Assembly: GCF_964340395.1 (NCBI RefSeq)
Contig: NC_135553.1
Coordinates: 7,133,501-7,197,500, forward strand
Length of the DNA: 64,000 nucleotides
Origin: Glandiceps talaboti
Lineage: Eukaryota > Hemichordata > Enteropneusta > Spengelidae
Direction: 5' to 3'
The notes beneath the pieces are model-generated. The model was not told where the DNA came from, made no database searches, and was given only the letters and a program-made list of their open reading frames with translations. How positions within the stretch are numbered: position 1 is the first letter of the stretch; every line of letters begins with the position of its first letter. Made by a program: the position numbers and the translations under genes. This document shows positions 1 to 12,807 of this stretch, piece by piece.

Positions 1-2445
1 CTACATGATCAAGGAGTTCATCTTCTGAAATTTTTCGTCGTCCTTTGTCTTCAAAACGCCTATCAAATTTCCTAGCACGTTGGCTGTTAACAAGAGTATT
101 GTTGAGATTGCAGTAGGTGTTGCGTCACTTCCAGTGGCATTTTCAATATATCTTTAGCTTGAGGTACTTTCAATGGTTTAATAGTGGTAGCGAAATACGT
201 GTTCATCAGTTGTATGGAAAGTATCAGGATAAATAGAGAGGTGTCATTGTGATTAGGAACATACACACACAGCAGACGTAAACTTAATATTTCCATAAGG
301 ACAAAGGACGGCAATTGATTGTTTCTTACCTTTGTCTTTACAGCTTGTATATCGAGATGCATTGACATTAAAAACTATATCGACAAACCTCATAGGACAT
401 GTGCGCTTCATTTTTCATCAATATATGTATCAAACTACACGAATTTTGAAGACTGTCTAATTACGAAAAAACATTAATTTTGCAAAAGACATAATTATTT
501 ATCCAAATGATTTATTGATATTCATAAAGATGTTTATCAAAATTAAACCTGATTATGTCTTGCTATTCCTATGAGAGATGCGTGTATTACGCTTCAAGAA
601 GATTGATGTTGTACAGACAAAGAGACAAATAGTCAAACAGACAGACATTCAAACAGAGAGGTAGGCAGGCAAACTCACAGACACGCATACACGCACACAC
701 ATACGTGTTGCACACATACATACATACATACATACATACATACATACATACATACATACATACATACATACATACATACAAAGGTGATATGGGAAAGAAG
801 CCTTTGGTTTCCATTTTGTGTAGTATAATACGAAGTATATGGTGTGGACACCTTCCGCATAGTAACTGCGTAGTCTGTTCATTGACTGAACTGCCATTGT
901 GTCTTACACATTCAACAATCTATCCACCGATTACTGTAAACAATGTACTATTTGTCAACATAATCGTAAAAGATACTATGCTAACATTTTTTATAGTAAT
1001 GTGAACGAGTTAAAACAATAACATTAATATACTAATTTCAGCTACATATTTTAAGCATATAAAAGTAAGTGAAGACAAATAAAATGTTGGCTCACATGAA
1101 ACTACATTTTAAAACCGGAACCGGATATAAGTCTGCCATTATCAGTTGAAAACAAGGTTGGCTTCTCAAGTTCGTCTTTCATATTCATTTAGATACGCTG
1201 TGGGCAAAGTCTGTCAGTTTCAGATCAATTAACCTGCCCACTTTCGAATTCTTCACTAGGTTCCCAATACTTAACGATCTCTAGCAGCCATTGAAACAAA
1301 TGAACCTGAGGCTTCACATTGTTCCACACACATATTACTTTCAGTAATGAGCACAGTATTTGTCATCACGAACATCGTTAGAAATCTTGCATAGTTCATG
1401 AGCGTTTCATCAACGAATGTGTCTGATTGAAAAGCGTGATTTTTATAAACTTCCGGTGTTTTTTCCGGTGTAAGGACAAGCAATCCATACAAGTTGTATC
1501 CGGTTAAATTCTGGATTGTCAAACTGTGCAGATGTTGGCGACATCCAATTCTAGTTGTCATTCATTATAAGTATTTAAAAAAGTACGTTTCCATGGTGAT
1601 GTCTGAACGTCGGCAAAGCAAAAATACTTGTTTGAAAAAGTGTGTGCCCACACGTTCTGCGTTTATGATATTGCATCAGTAAACTCAAATGACGACATGA
1701 AGTGTTTAAATGTCAACGTATCAAAGATTATTTTCAATTCTGACTAGATTGAATTTTAACTGAAAAAAACCCGCACCAATTGGACCAAAAATCAATTACG
1801 CGCGTACGTATCCTGTCATATCATATCTTTGATAGTTCACACAAACTTGTCTCATTAAAACTTATCACCTCTTCTATTCAAGCCTCTTGGAGTTAATTAT
1901 GGTAAACGTATGGTGTGATAGTGATACAAAAGAAACCCTCGATAACATGGTATGACAGACTTGTGTAACAACAGTCTACAGAATTAGAACAAATCTCCCA
2001 ATATCAGTCAAAAAGTGCATGCGTTGCTTCCAAAGCACCATTCGTTAAAACAACATTATATGTTTCTTAAAAATAGTGAACATGGTGAATTATTAGGACT
2101 CGAATGTGAAATTACCGAACGAATTAGACTCACAACTTGACAAGATTCGTCTGATTTCATTTTGATGACGCAAACCCCCAGAGAAATGTTATGTATGGCT
2201 TCACAATTTTGTATGATCTTGAAAAGACTGATAACGCTATAATTGGCTATTTCGTACTGTTAGTTTTCTGTCAGTGAATCGCAAAATAAAACTAGTATTA
2301 TGGATTAAATCGTCAACTAAGCTACATGTACAGTTTGTACTATATTGTACATTGTGATAATATGCTTACAGCATATTGATCAGTTGGTATTGTAGACGAG
2401 AAAAAAATACTCACTTCAAAAATAGTTTTTGAACGCAAAATAGAT
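1..2445. other. gene-poor left edge
   Basis: AT-rich sequence with no convincing exon. The only clear structure is the tetranucleotide array near 713-780. A 96-codon minus-strand frame with an ATG at 1559-1561 is open, but it has no domain I recognise and no convincing splice context, so I do not call it a gene. Confidence 0.5.
713..780. repeat. (ACAT)n microsatellite
   Basis: About 17 uninterrupted copies of the 4-bp unit. The Tyr/Ile/His-rich open frames crossing it on both strands are products of the repeat. Confidence 0.97.
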
Positions 2446-2527
2446 CGCTGCGAGCAGGGTTCGAACCTGCGCGGGGAAACCCCATTGGATTTCGAGTCCA
2501 ACGCCTTAACCACTCGGCCATCACAGC
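2446..2527 (-). tRNA. tRNA-Ser (anticodon CGA)
   Basis: Read on the minus strand this is a complete 82-nt class II tRNA. The 7-bp acceptor stem (GCTGTGA against TCGCAGC, one G-U pair) is followed by a G discriminator. An A box (TGGCCGAGTGG) lies in the D arm. The anticodon stem TTGGA/TCCAA encloses the loop CTCGAAA, giving anticodon CGA, which reads UCG. A long variable arm typical of serine tRNAs is present, and the T arm contains the B box GGTTCGAACCC. No intron is present and CCA is not encoded, as expected in eukaryotes. A TTTT run about 10 nt past the 3' end would stop RNA polymerase III. Confidence 0.96.
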
Positions 2528-3146
2528 ATGTCGTCTTCACTATCATTTCGTGGCAGGATCTAGTTAAAGACAGTGTTTTTGTAAAGACAGTCAAACATAC
2601 GATGGCAAACATTTCAATAAACTAAACCACCTTCAACTGAGATGTCTTAACAGTAATGTTTTGAATATAGCACACAGTTGTCTGCTTGGTCTTTACACAA
2701 TTTATCACAACAAAATCATTGCTCGTAAAACCAGGATATTTCAGTACAGTGTTTGCAGAAAATAAGACAAGATATGTAATGAATGATGATATCGCAAGTT
2801 GCAGAGTAAATTCAATCTATGATACTGCGACCAGTCCTTTTGTGTGAGCTACATGCAACGCATAAGTGACGTTAAAGGGCCACAAACGTTTATACTTTTT
2901 CGGGAGTAACTTTTCCTGTATATTTAAAAGGTACTCGCAGCAACCTATTTACTAAAACATACTTCCCCACCACGTGCAATAGCGGCTGAACTCAAACCTT
3001 GTTTTAAGATATTACTTATAAACGAGGTAATTTATAATACGTATAAATATATTTGATTGCAAAATATATATATATACCCATGCTCTGTTGAATCTAAAGA
3101 GTAGGTATTTGCAAACTTGTATAACTTGTGATTCTAGCGTCTGGTT

Positions 3147-3328
3147 GTGCAAAAGACTTTGTGACATAAATGTTTTGTTCGCAAACCTAAGAGCCCTTTG
3201 TTGGTTTTAAAGAATTTGTGACATAAAGGTTTTGTTCGCTTACCCCTTTGTTGGTTTTAAAGACTATGTGACAAAGGTTTTGTTCGCAACCCTAAGAGAG
3301 CCCTTTTGTTGGTTTTAAAGACAATATT
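3147..3328. repeat. imperfect minisatellite, about 3 units
   Basis: A unit of roughly 55-66 bp recurs three times, each with the landmarks TTTGTTGGTTTTAAAGA, GTGACA and GGTTTTGTTCGC. Units differ by small indels, such as presence or absence of CCTAAGAG. Confidence 0.85.
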
Positions 3329-6300
3329 CGCAAAACATTTGTACACGCTTTTGTTGATTGTAAATTCTTTGCTAAGCATACCGTTCCAATGATGACAATT
3401 TACAAACAATATTTACCTGGCAGGATGTTTGCCTATAACCATTTGTTCGTTTTGTATTTGCAAGTTCATCATTATACTGCATGCGGAAAGGAAATAAAAT
3501 ATAATGTATTTATATTTTGACAGTAACTAATAATGCCTCAGACCTAAATGTTGATCGGATACGTTCCTTCCAGCACACACACGCACTCAAGAGAAGACAT
3601 TAGTGTTAGCTTATACTTGTGTTGCTTACGAGAACTCCCCATATCTTACCATTTGGTAGTTATATCTCTCATTATAGGTACATTTAATCTCTCCATGCTA
3701 TCCTCTTTTCAAAGAACTCATTCATTCATTCATGTTCTTCAAGATTTGGCTTGCAGGACAAAATATAACCACATATGACGCGGCTTCCTGTTCCCTTGTC
3801 AGCAATGGTTACTAATCTGACACAACTCTGACGACACGTTCCATGTTATTGATATCACGATACAATATGCTTTACATGTTTCACCGTATGATCCATAAAT
3901 TCACCGTTTGTGGTTATCTTAAACATCAACGCAAATGCACACTTCTTTTAGTGGTGCTACCACAATAACGTATCGTCATTTCTTTGTTGTTATTAAGCTG
4001 AATTGAACCAAACATGATGGGCACACTAAATATATTTTCGAATGTTATTATTCTATGGGATGTACAGAGAAGCAAATAAATCACTCTTTTATTATGCATA
4101 ATATTATGATAAAACACCAGCTCGGTGTTATACTTTAAAGGGACAGTAAAATTATAATATTACGTGTCGGATATGTGTAATGTGGACAGCGACTGTACCA
4201 CAGAGTCACTGATCTTTCGCTGAGTGGTGTCTTTGCAAGGCTAATAAATCAATTAGCGCCGCAATTCTTTTTCGTCCTCTGTCATCACTTCGCGTTCAGC
4301 TGAAAGACCTGTGTGTTACACACGTGACATTATTTTTAATTTTTAATTTTTTAATTTTTTTTTATAAAACTGCATCTTATTTATCGAAGACATTTTCATA
4401 AGGAACTTGCGCGAATTGCCAACCCGCCATCTTGAATATCTTGAATGGTGCATCATGGGAAATAAGATGATAGATATAAACAATCAGTATTGTAAACAAT
4501 AAATTTCAGCCTAGGAAGTCAACCTTTGGGCAAGTTATTCTTGGAGCGCAAAGTGCAGGTAAATTCTAAATCTTACGAGCAAATGCTCCGCAACTTGAAA
4601 CTTATGACCGAAGTAAAACAACAACAACAGTCATTGCCTCTTCATATTCATAATGTTGTTCATATAATGCAGCTAGATGTATACTAGTACCTGGTAAATA
4701 GCTACTCAGTATGGGTTGAGTTATAAGTATACTGAGACTGGAGGAAATAAAAACTTTCCTCAATCATATTTATTGTCAATAATGGGTCACTGCTCATCAT
4801 TTCCAATAGCATATTGGATAATCATAATCCTGGTCAGTAATATTTTGAAGGTAATATTGATATCAATCCCACAGTCCTTTTGCGTCTGCATGTTCGGTAT
4901 GGATAGCAAGTTTCCTATTAAGAAAGCGCTGACTGTCAATTATTGCACAGTCCAAGTCTCGTAGTCTGATGGACACATAATGACGATGATGTACAGTTGC
5001 ATTGATAATTACTTTGACAAAGAAGGAAACACTCATTTCCATAGCCCTTTTTGAATGTCAATTGACGCGCTAAACTTTGATGATCATTTTCAGGGTGTTT
5101 TTTTTTAAGTTCACTAAGTATTTGATATTTCCTTTGTAATATTTACTTGACAAATTAGGAACCCGCTCAGCACCATCTGCAATTTCCAATATTAGCATAC
5201 GAATATGTAGTACAGAGTGTCGTGCTAACTTGAAGAAGGCATTATCCCTTAAAGATACAAATATTTGTCGAAAATCCACGTCAAGATGTTTTCGGTTGAG
5301 AGCTTATACCATCGATATCTTAAGGGCATGTTTGGCTTTTGCATCTTAATGGCCTGAATGTGGGTACTGAATGAATGTTGACATCTTATGGTCGTGTAAA
5401 TCTCTGTGACTGTAAGGTTCATGTTGATATGTTGATATGACATTTTCTTATCATCATGAATTCATAGAAGTACATCTTTACTAGAGGATACGTTAGGAGC
5501 ATTCCGAACATTGCTTTCAGAGATCTCTTCTTCAATAGTTGTAGCTATAGAGATGGGCGTTATGTGTAGAGTCAAGTATACGTATTTTATATAGAAGCTC
5601 AGACTTAACAAAGATGTGTCCACGAGATAATACGTTATGTATTCAGAATAGTGAACATAATGTGAAGATTCCTGAGGTAAAAATATTGTATTGAGGAATC
5701 TAAACAAGCAATAACGCTTTGAACTTGAGAGGAGAACAGTAGTACATTGCTGAATAGCTTTTGAACGCTTCCGTATGATAAAGGATGTCATGTTGAAAGA
5801 ACCAGAACTAGATTTGGTGACAGAGAAATGTCAATTGGTGTACGTATCACACAATCTAAATAACTCTTAGGCAATTGCACTATGGACGACACTGTTAAGT
5901 CTGTTGACTTATTTCTGATTATTTAATGAGATGTTTATTTGATCTCATTTTCACCACATGGATATTTCATTTCTGTGAAGACCACCCATCCAAAAGCTAC
6001 TCGTTTCGTCGGATGTAATATTACATTTCTGAGACTACCTCATTCTAAAAACCAACATGATCACCCATTACATATACAAGACTCTTAATAATACTAACAA
6101 AAGTAACAATATACGTTCGCTGCATTTATTGAATGCTTATGTATTGCTGCTGCCGGAGAACATTCTAAACGTGTTGATAATACTTCCGCTGTAGACTAAC
6201 TAAACCTAAAAATGCTCACGCTGTCTTTCTCTGTGTATAGCTAAATATGCACGCGACTACGTGGGAAATGAATATTTCTGTGAACGTGCTCTTTATCCTT

Positions 6301-7356
6301 GTAACTTGTAAAACGTAAATTGTGAGTACTCGTTTTGTTATATTTATATCATGAAAAGAAGATTAATTTAGTTGATATAGTTCGTGAAATATGCGGTGCT
6401 TTATAACATTTATCATTAGCGCTACTATCTTGTTATCACTTATTGCGTCTAATCTCATGCGTACATGTGATTTGCTATTAATGCCCTCGTAATAAGAAAT
6501 CAAGACTGTATATCACATTGACACCACTCTCTCTGCAATGAACATGAACAAGATTGAAAATGAATAAGTTAATCCTATGGGGAAAAATGTGCGTAGATCT
6601 AATGAAAGTAGCGTTCCCCAAATGTTCTCTCTGCATGTAACGTTTTCCGGCAGGGAATCAGGGGTGTACTTGAAATGCTTTAACTTTATCAAAGTGAAAT
6701 TGCTGTACAGTCTTCACATGATTGTGATTCGTTATCAAAGTGGATGAGATTAAAATGAAACTAGTTTCGATAACATCTTGGTGTATAGCATGTGCAATCA
6801 AACGAAATAATCTGTCGTCGTCACCACTACATGCTTCCAACATGCTTCCATATGAATAGCTGTATCACGTGAATTAATCTTTTAACTACACAATTCTTTA
6901 GTAGTAAAATACTTGTGGACGTTCATACAATATGCCTACAACTCTTGTGAAAGTTTTTAAAGTAGTCATGATTCCTTTCGAACAAGTAAAAGCGAATACG
7001 ATGATTATGGCAGATCATGGGATAATTTCATGACCGTTAATATTAGAATAACAAAATTTAGTTTTTAAAATTACTGTGTGAATTTAACTTAAATTCTTAC
7101 TTATACCTATCATATTGTAAGATACATGCAACATCATTAGCTACCACAGTTCACCCAACTCAGATGCCACCAAGTCAAATGGTAAGCCATTTCTTGTCAA
7201 GCTCAAGGCGGAAAAGCAAATAGGGGGATTAGGTTGGATGATAAAACAAAATGAAAACATTCTAATTGACCCTGGTGGCATCACAGTAAGTGTTTCAGTT
7301 TAGGAGAAATTCGATAATTGCTTTTTGTTATCCAAACTGAAAAGACGGATTTACAA

Positions 7357-7506
7357 ATGAGTGTATATGAAACAGTGCTTGTCCTGTTACTAGTAGCCTG
7401 TCGAGTTAGCACGAATCGGCCCATAAGTCTCAAAGTCTCCTTCAGGGAACTGACAGCTAACCTCGAGGATATTCTCTCTTTACAAAACACTATAACTCAT
7501 CGATAG
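7357..7506 (+). CDS. hypothetical small ORF with signal-like N-terminus
   Basis: An ATG-initiated 49-codon frame whose first 17 residues (MSVYETVLVLLLVACRV) look like a hydrophobic signal peptide. The remainder is polar and has only one cysteine, so there is no disulfide-rich toxin or hormone pattern and no dibasic prohormone site. It could be a first coding exon or a chance frame. I do not recognise the product. Confidence 0.2.
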   Translation: MSVYETVLVLLLVACRVSTNRPISLKVSFRELTANLEDILSLQNTITHR

Positions 7507-7933
7507 TATAATGATAACGTAAGAACATGTGGATCATTTTGGACACAGCAAAGTTATACTGTGGACAACAATTTGAAGGCTATCTTACCACGATCAAAAT
7601 CACGTGTCTGACAAGGTAATCCCTATTTGATTAGTATCTGTACAGGGTTATTTCAACATCACAGTCTCATGGTTTGTAAAACCGTCAAGAGACGTAGGGC
7701 ACTAATAACTCTAACTTCAAAGCAGGCCTTGACCGTGGCCTTGTTACATGTTGATGCAAGTGTAAGGGCAATTGTAATCTGGTGCATTTTCGTTTTTGTT
7801 TTAGAGGACACACGTAGCAGCTAGGTTGGTTTCTTGACGAACATGAGCAAAATGCAAAATTAGTTTTTATTTTTATTCGTCAATTCGTAGAAGGCAATGC
7901 AGGCTGTCGATAACAAAATTATGACGTCGTGAT

Positions 7934-7970
7934 CAAACAAACAAACAAACAAACAAACAAACAAACAAAC
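7934..7970. repeat. (CAAA)n microsatellite
   Basis: Nine consecutive copies of the 4-bp unit. Confidence 0.95.
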
Positions 7971-8334
7971 ATTGGTTTATATCAACCCATAAAAGACAGA
8001 TAATGGAAAAATGAACGATTCTTTGCAGAAATGTAAAAAGTTTCATGTAGGAATAAAAATGGGGCGTCAGCACCACATGTTCCAAGTCTCTCATTACGCA
8101 GTTATATATCTTCTAAAAACAAAATCCAGCATAACGCATTGGAAAATGACGAAACTATCACCAAACTGTCAATCAGTCATGGAAAATTAAAGAGTGCATC
8201 CATAGTTTCCACAGTAAAAATGGAACGGAAAGAAGTCTGACTCCAAACAACGGCCTTCAATTATTATTTGAACATAAAGACGTGATAGCACGTCTTAGTG
8301 GTATATCATACATTTTGGATCTATGATTTGCATA

Positions 8335-8410
8335 CACAGTTGTTACATTATCAGTTATTATATTATCAATTGTTAAATTACCAGTTGTTACATTATCAGT
8401 TATTATCACT
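8335..8410. repeat. interrupted ~17-bp tandem repeat
   Basis: Variants of GTTGTTACATTATCA alternate with GTTATTATATTATCA about four times. The repeated Leu/Gln/Tyr stretch in the frame across it is a by-product. Confidence 0.75.
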
Positions 8411-9634
8411 GCAATATTCTGATAATGATACAACCAATAACATCGATAATTTTGTCGGAATTTCGCACATGGTTAGTTGTGAAATGTGAGCGATGCATTC
8501 CAAAACACACTATCATGGGCAGTGTTCATAATTCTACTTGAGGTTTTCTATGCGAATACCGTCAAAGGTAAGTTGTTATTGTATCACTGGTGTGCACTTT
8601 CACGCGTTAAGCAACTTTCTACGAGTTAAAGATAATTATGCTACATAGGTACGTACTGTTGAAATAATAAGGTGCAGGTTCTAATACGGACTTGTGAAAA
8701 AATCAATTGACTGCTTGTTACTACGGCAATTGGTAAAATTGTGTTGTACATTGCTGTGTACTTCCTAACATGACCATTACGGTTTTGTTTATAATGGCAT
8801 ACATCCTAACATAATTGGCATTTATGCAATATTACATGTCGGCTAGTATAACAATTGCCATTTTCTACTTCATCATACCTGAAGAGATCTGATCAAATTT
8901 GTTTAAAAAAAGTATTCCAACCCCAAAGGGATCACAACTCTTTGTTATGTGGCATTGGTTTTTGAAGTGTTTGCCGTCATGTTACCCACAAATACGGCAA
9001 GTCAGATAAAAAAGTAGTAAGGAAAGTAATTAAGTCAGTGTTATGTGTACATGGTTGTTATTGCCTTTCATAGACCAATGCGCATAGAAATCCCAATGGT
9101 AATCAACTCGCGTTATTAAAAGCACGTCCTCAAGTGTTTTTCTTGTCTGTTTTCATAAAAGTCTGGATTTCGAGAGATGAGGAGGCAGCACTAGAATTAC
9201 ATTATAAATGCTGTAAAAAGAGCGAATAGAAAAAGATTGGTAAAACAGCTAGATATCTGGTCCATTCGCTTCAGCTATGACATGGGTAAGAATACCAGAT
9301 ACCTCCAATGGTCATTGTGAGTTAGTACACAGGCCTTCCATTTCCGGGTACTTGATTACAACACTCGTTCGAAATGTCAGCTTTGAATTTTCGCCAAAGA
9401 TGGACAGTTCCCTTTTTGTCAACGTCGACTGGTTATGTATTATGTGCGATAATATGATATTTTCCATTAAATAAGACTTTCAGAATTCTTGTAACAAACT
9501 TTACTGTGACATTTTGTAAAGTGCTGTGAATTCTTCTAAAAAAAATCTCGGTAACTGAATAGCGTAACGCCCGGGGGGATTATGGGAAAGTCCATTGCAC
9601 TTCAGGGGGTATCAATTGAATGAATGCAGTGGAG

Positions 9635-9949
9635 TATAAAAGTGATACTGTGCCTAGTTAGCTCTCTATATGCTTCGTACCGACAGGACGTGTACGTTGA
9701 ATTGTAAGAAAACTAATTCAGTCAGAACATTGATTTCTTCAGGCTTTTGTTCCTATGACAACCAATAACAAATAGTCTACTAGTTTGGAAACGTATATAT
9801 TCGTTTCTTCTTGTGATATGCTTTAGTAATCATTATTTTTCCGAAGACTTTTACCTCGGCTTCGACAACGTTAGGACTGCAGTATATCTGACTGTGGCGA
9901 TCTACAGCGATACGAAAACTAACCTAATTAGCTCAACAAGGGAAGCAAG
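9635..9949 (+). promoter_or_regulatory. candidate TATA promoter and non-coding first exon
   Basis: A strong TATA box (TATAAAAG at 9635-9642) sits about 30 bp before a pyrimidine-rich start region near 9661-9670. Roughly 280 bp later there is a good splice donor, GCAAG/GTAGGT, with the intron starting at 9950. No long reading frame lies between, so this would be a 5'-UTR exon of a downstream plus-strand gene. The peptide GPCR at 33.66 kb, which has a 3' splice site just before its ATG, is one possible partner. Motif logic only. Confidence 0.3.
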
Positions 9950-12494
9950 GTAGGTGTACTTACGTTGACTATGTGTGTCTCATTTAGTACATTATGGCAA
10001 ATAACCAGGGCTTAAATTAACTAAATATATTTTGTAAAGAGATGCTGGTTTTATTTAAAACAATGTAATGTGCAGCACTGCTTATCCGGGTTTCGTTTTG
10101 AGCTGATATGTTGTACAATGCTTGGTATTAACTTTTGATAACTGTTATCGGTCATGTTTATCCAACGATTAGTTTAGTGATACCTAGTGAACAACATCAT
10201 ACATGCAAGATGTGTAACATAGACATGAAAACAGAGACATTAACATTGAATATTGACTGAACAATCAATTATTGTCATTTTGCCTGGACCTCTTCTTGTA
10301 GTAAATCTCTTGGGTATGCACACAAATTGATAAATGCGTTGAAAACTGTCTAGTTAAGGCAACCAGTGTGTAATAGGTCGTCGGGGTTAGCTAATGCACT
10401 ATTCATTAAGGTAATTCCTTGATTATCCTAGAGTCATTGAGTTTGTTAAATAAAACGACCAGTATTAAGTCGATTCTTTCATACTGGGATCTGTATTCGG
10501 TGGATCCCATTATATTTTACGGAAGTCTTTGATGAAACTGATTTAAGTAACAGTTTTACTCGCATCATTCGGAAATTGTGTTTTAATATATGAACACAAT
10601 CGGAGACACAAAAAACATAAAGTGTGCTAGCACTCGCGCACCGATAAACCGACACACATGCGTATACACATATGTACTCCATAAATTTGATACGTACATT
10701 TTGTGTTTATGACAGCAACAACCTTTAAGAGGTACGAATCACCATTATCAAAGAAGTTTTTAGATTCCATATTTCATTTTGTCCCCAGAGTACTCATAAT
10801 TAAGTAATACCTACAATCTATTGACGCGGGACTATCGCGAAACAGTAGAAAGAGACAACAGCAATATCTCCACCAGCACCGCAAACAAAATATAGTTCAA
10901 TGTATTAAAGAACAAACGTTATAAGATTTATAAATATGTACGAGCTGATGCTGTTTTTGTGATTTTGTCATATGGTTGTCAATGTATAGTATGAACATAT
11001 TAAAAGCAAACACAGACGGACACATAGATGAATGTTGACACATCCATACATGTTTATTTGATATTTACCTCGCAGGAACGGTTTGGCAAAATATTTGTCG
11101 TATAGAACCATTTGCAGTAATGAACGCGTAAACGGGGTGTTTGCGCTACCACCTCATCCTAACGTAAATTTGCGATTCAAAAACCTGCAGCTGAATTGTT
11201 ATTCTCATAGCAAGCACGTTCGTGATATTCTGATATTTCGTGATAGTATACTACTGTAAATGCCAATATCGTCCTTCCACTTCCTTCTTATTCCTAGAAA
11301 TGGTAATGTCGCAACAGGAAAATACTGCGCCGCCATCATTTGGAGCTACGTTTGTGGTACAGTCATCTCTGTCAGTTACACAATTACATTTACTACTTTA
11401 AGAAGTGTTGATACTGCAAGAAGGCTTTAGGGGAAAATGCAATCGGTCGATAATGTACAGTATTAATTCTTATGTCTAGTTCAGTATGCAATGAATAGGG
11501 AAAGTCGGATATTCAGATACCACTTATATTTAGTTGAGAAATTAAAAGACCACTGTTTCTCAGAAATAACAGACAAGTTTTCGTCTTTGTTAACGAACAA
11601 TTTTGGTCTCTTTTTTTAAAACTATTTCTATGAGATGCTATGAAATAAGTTGTCTGAATGACTGCTGGTATGGATGCAATTAAAATAAGCGTGTAATGTG
11701 TGTTTTTATTGCTAACATTTAATCAAATAAGTAATACCTTATTGTTTCTGTCAATTATTTTTCTACTAAAAATTCATTAAACGTTCAATGAGCGTGAACG
11801 ATTTCCCTTTAACAATGTAAACCAGGTGCATGGATTTAACTGCGTTCCAGACATACAAACTAAAAGTTTGCATTTCGAGCTTTCTCGATAACTTCACTTC
11901 GGGAGATCTATGATTGTTGAAACCATTATTTTAATATTGAAAATCAAATGTTACCTGTGATAAACCTTTTTACCCACAAAGTGTATCAACAGTCTTACAC
12001 TTGGATTACTCTTATACAGAAACAATTACGTTATCTGAATATCCTCCTTGACAATATCTGTTGTAACATACATGATTTTTGTGTTATCAACGTAACATGA
12101 TAAACCGTGAATATTTCATATACGATGGATAATAAGCTGATGAATTAGATGTTTGCATCTTTTGCTACATTTTGGGGGCATTTTACTTTTCATTTCGGAG
12201 TAATAAAAGCAAAGCTAAATTGTGTTCGTGATAGTATGCGTCAGTATAACCTTGTGTTGCAAAAAACTAATCAGAAAGGCTTCCACCCCAATTCATTCAA
12301 AATACCATACCTTACAATTTTCGCAAATCTATATAATTCGTCAAACGTTCAGTGAGTTTCGCACGAATAAACAGTCATAGCAGGCGTGTGAGTGTAGCAT
12401 CAACTTTATGATTCACAAATTACAGCAAATGTCGATTCTCTATGCCAAACAGTTGACAATTTTCAACCATACCCACAGACATATATGACACAGA

Positions 12495-12495
12495 C

Positions 12496-12526
<31 letters not shown>

Positions 12527-12541
12527 TGTATGTATGTATGT
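12495..12541. repeat. (ATGT)n microsatellite
   Basis: About 11 copies of the unit. Confidence 0.95.
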
Positions 12542-12654
12542 GCGCGTATTTTAAAATCTTTGTGAGCGTACCTTACCGTTGATACTCGTGCGGTTATTGT
12601 TCTATTCCATAACATTCAAATATATAGTCGGGTTGTTTACCTGCTGTATATCGT

Positions 12655-12690
12655 CCTTGATAAAGAATGTTGATTCGAAACGTCGGATTG
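12655..12690 (+). mobile_element. Penelope-like terminal relic (degenerate hammerhead-like motif)
   Basis: The segment reads CCTTGATAAAG, a 4-bp GAAT/ATTC hairpin, then CGAAACGTCGG. Penelope-like retroelements carry CTGATGA, a hairpin and CGAAACGTC in their terminal repeats as a minimal hammerhead ribozyme. Here the first core block has substitutions, so activity is unlikely. No reverse transcriptase is adjacent. Confidence 0.35.
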
Positions 12691-12735
12691 TATATATTTA
12701 TTCGGACTGTGTAACTTGTTCATTATGCATTTTTC

Positions 12736-12807
12736 ATGTATGTATGTATGTATGTATGTATGTATGTATGTATGTATGTATGTATGTATGTATGTATGTA
12801 TGTATGG
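12736..12807. repeat. (ATGT)n microsatellite
   Basis: About 17 copies of the unit, a second array 200 bp after the first with the same phase and strand. Confidence 0.96.

Larger units (their letters stand above)
2528..9634. other. intergenic, no supported gene
   Basis: No frame here carries a recognisable domain. It contains a minisatellite at 3147-3328, a (CAAA)n array at 7934-7970, a short interrupted repeat at 8335-8410, and one small ORF with a hydrophobic N-terminus at 7357-7506 (listed separately). Confidence 0.5.

Noticed and set aside
587-1004. Tyr/Val/Cys- and Thr/Tyr/Ile/His-repeat frames
   Set aside because: Caused by the (ACAT)n array at 713-780.
1271-1561. 96-codon minus-strand ORF with an ATG
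   Set aside because: No recognisable family, no splice context, and no neighbouring exons. It could be revisited with expression data.
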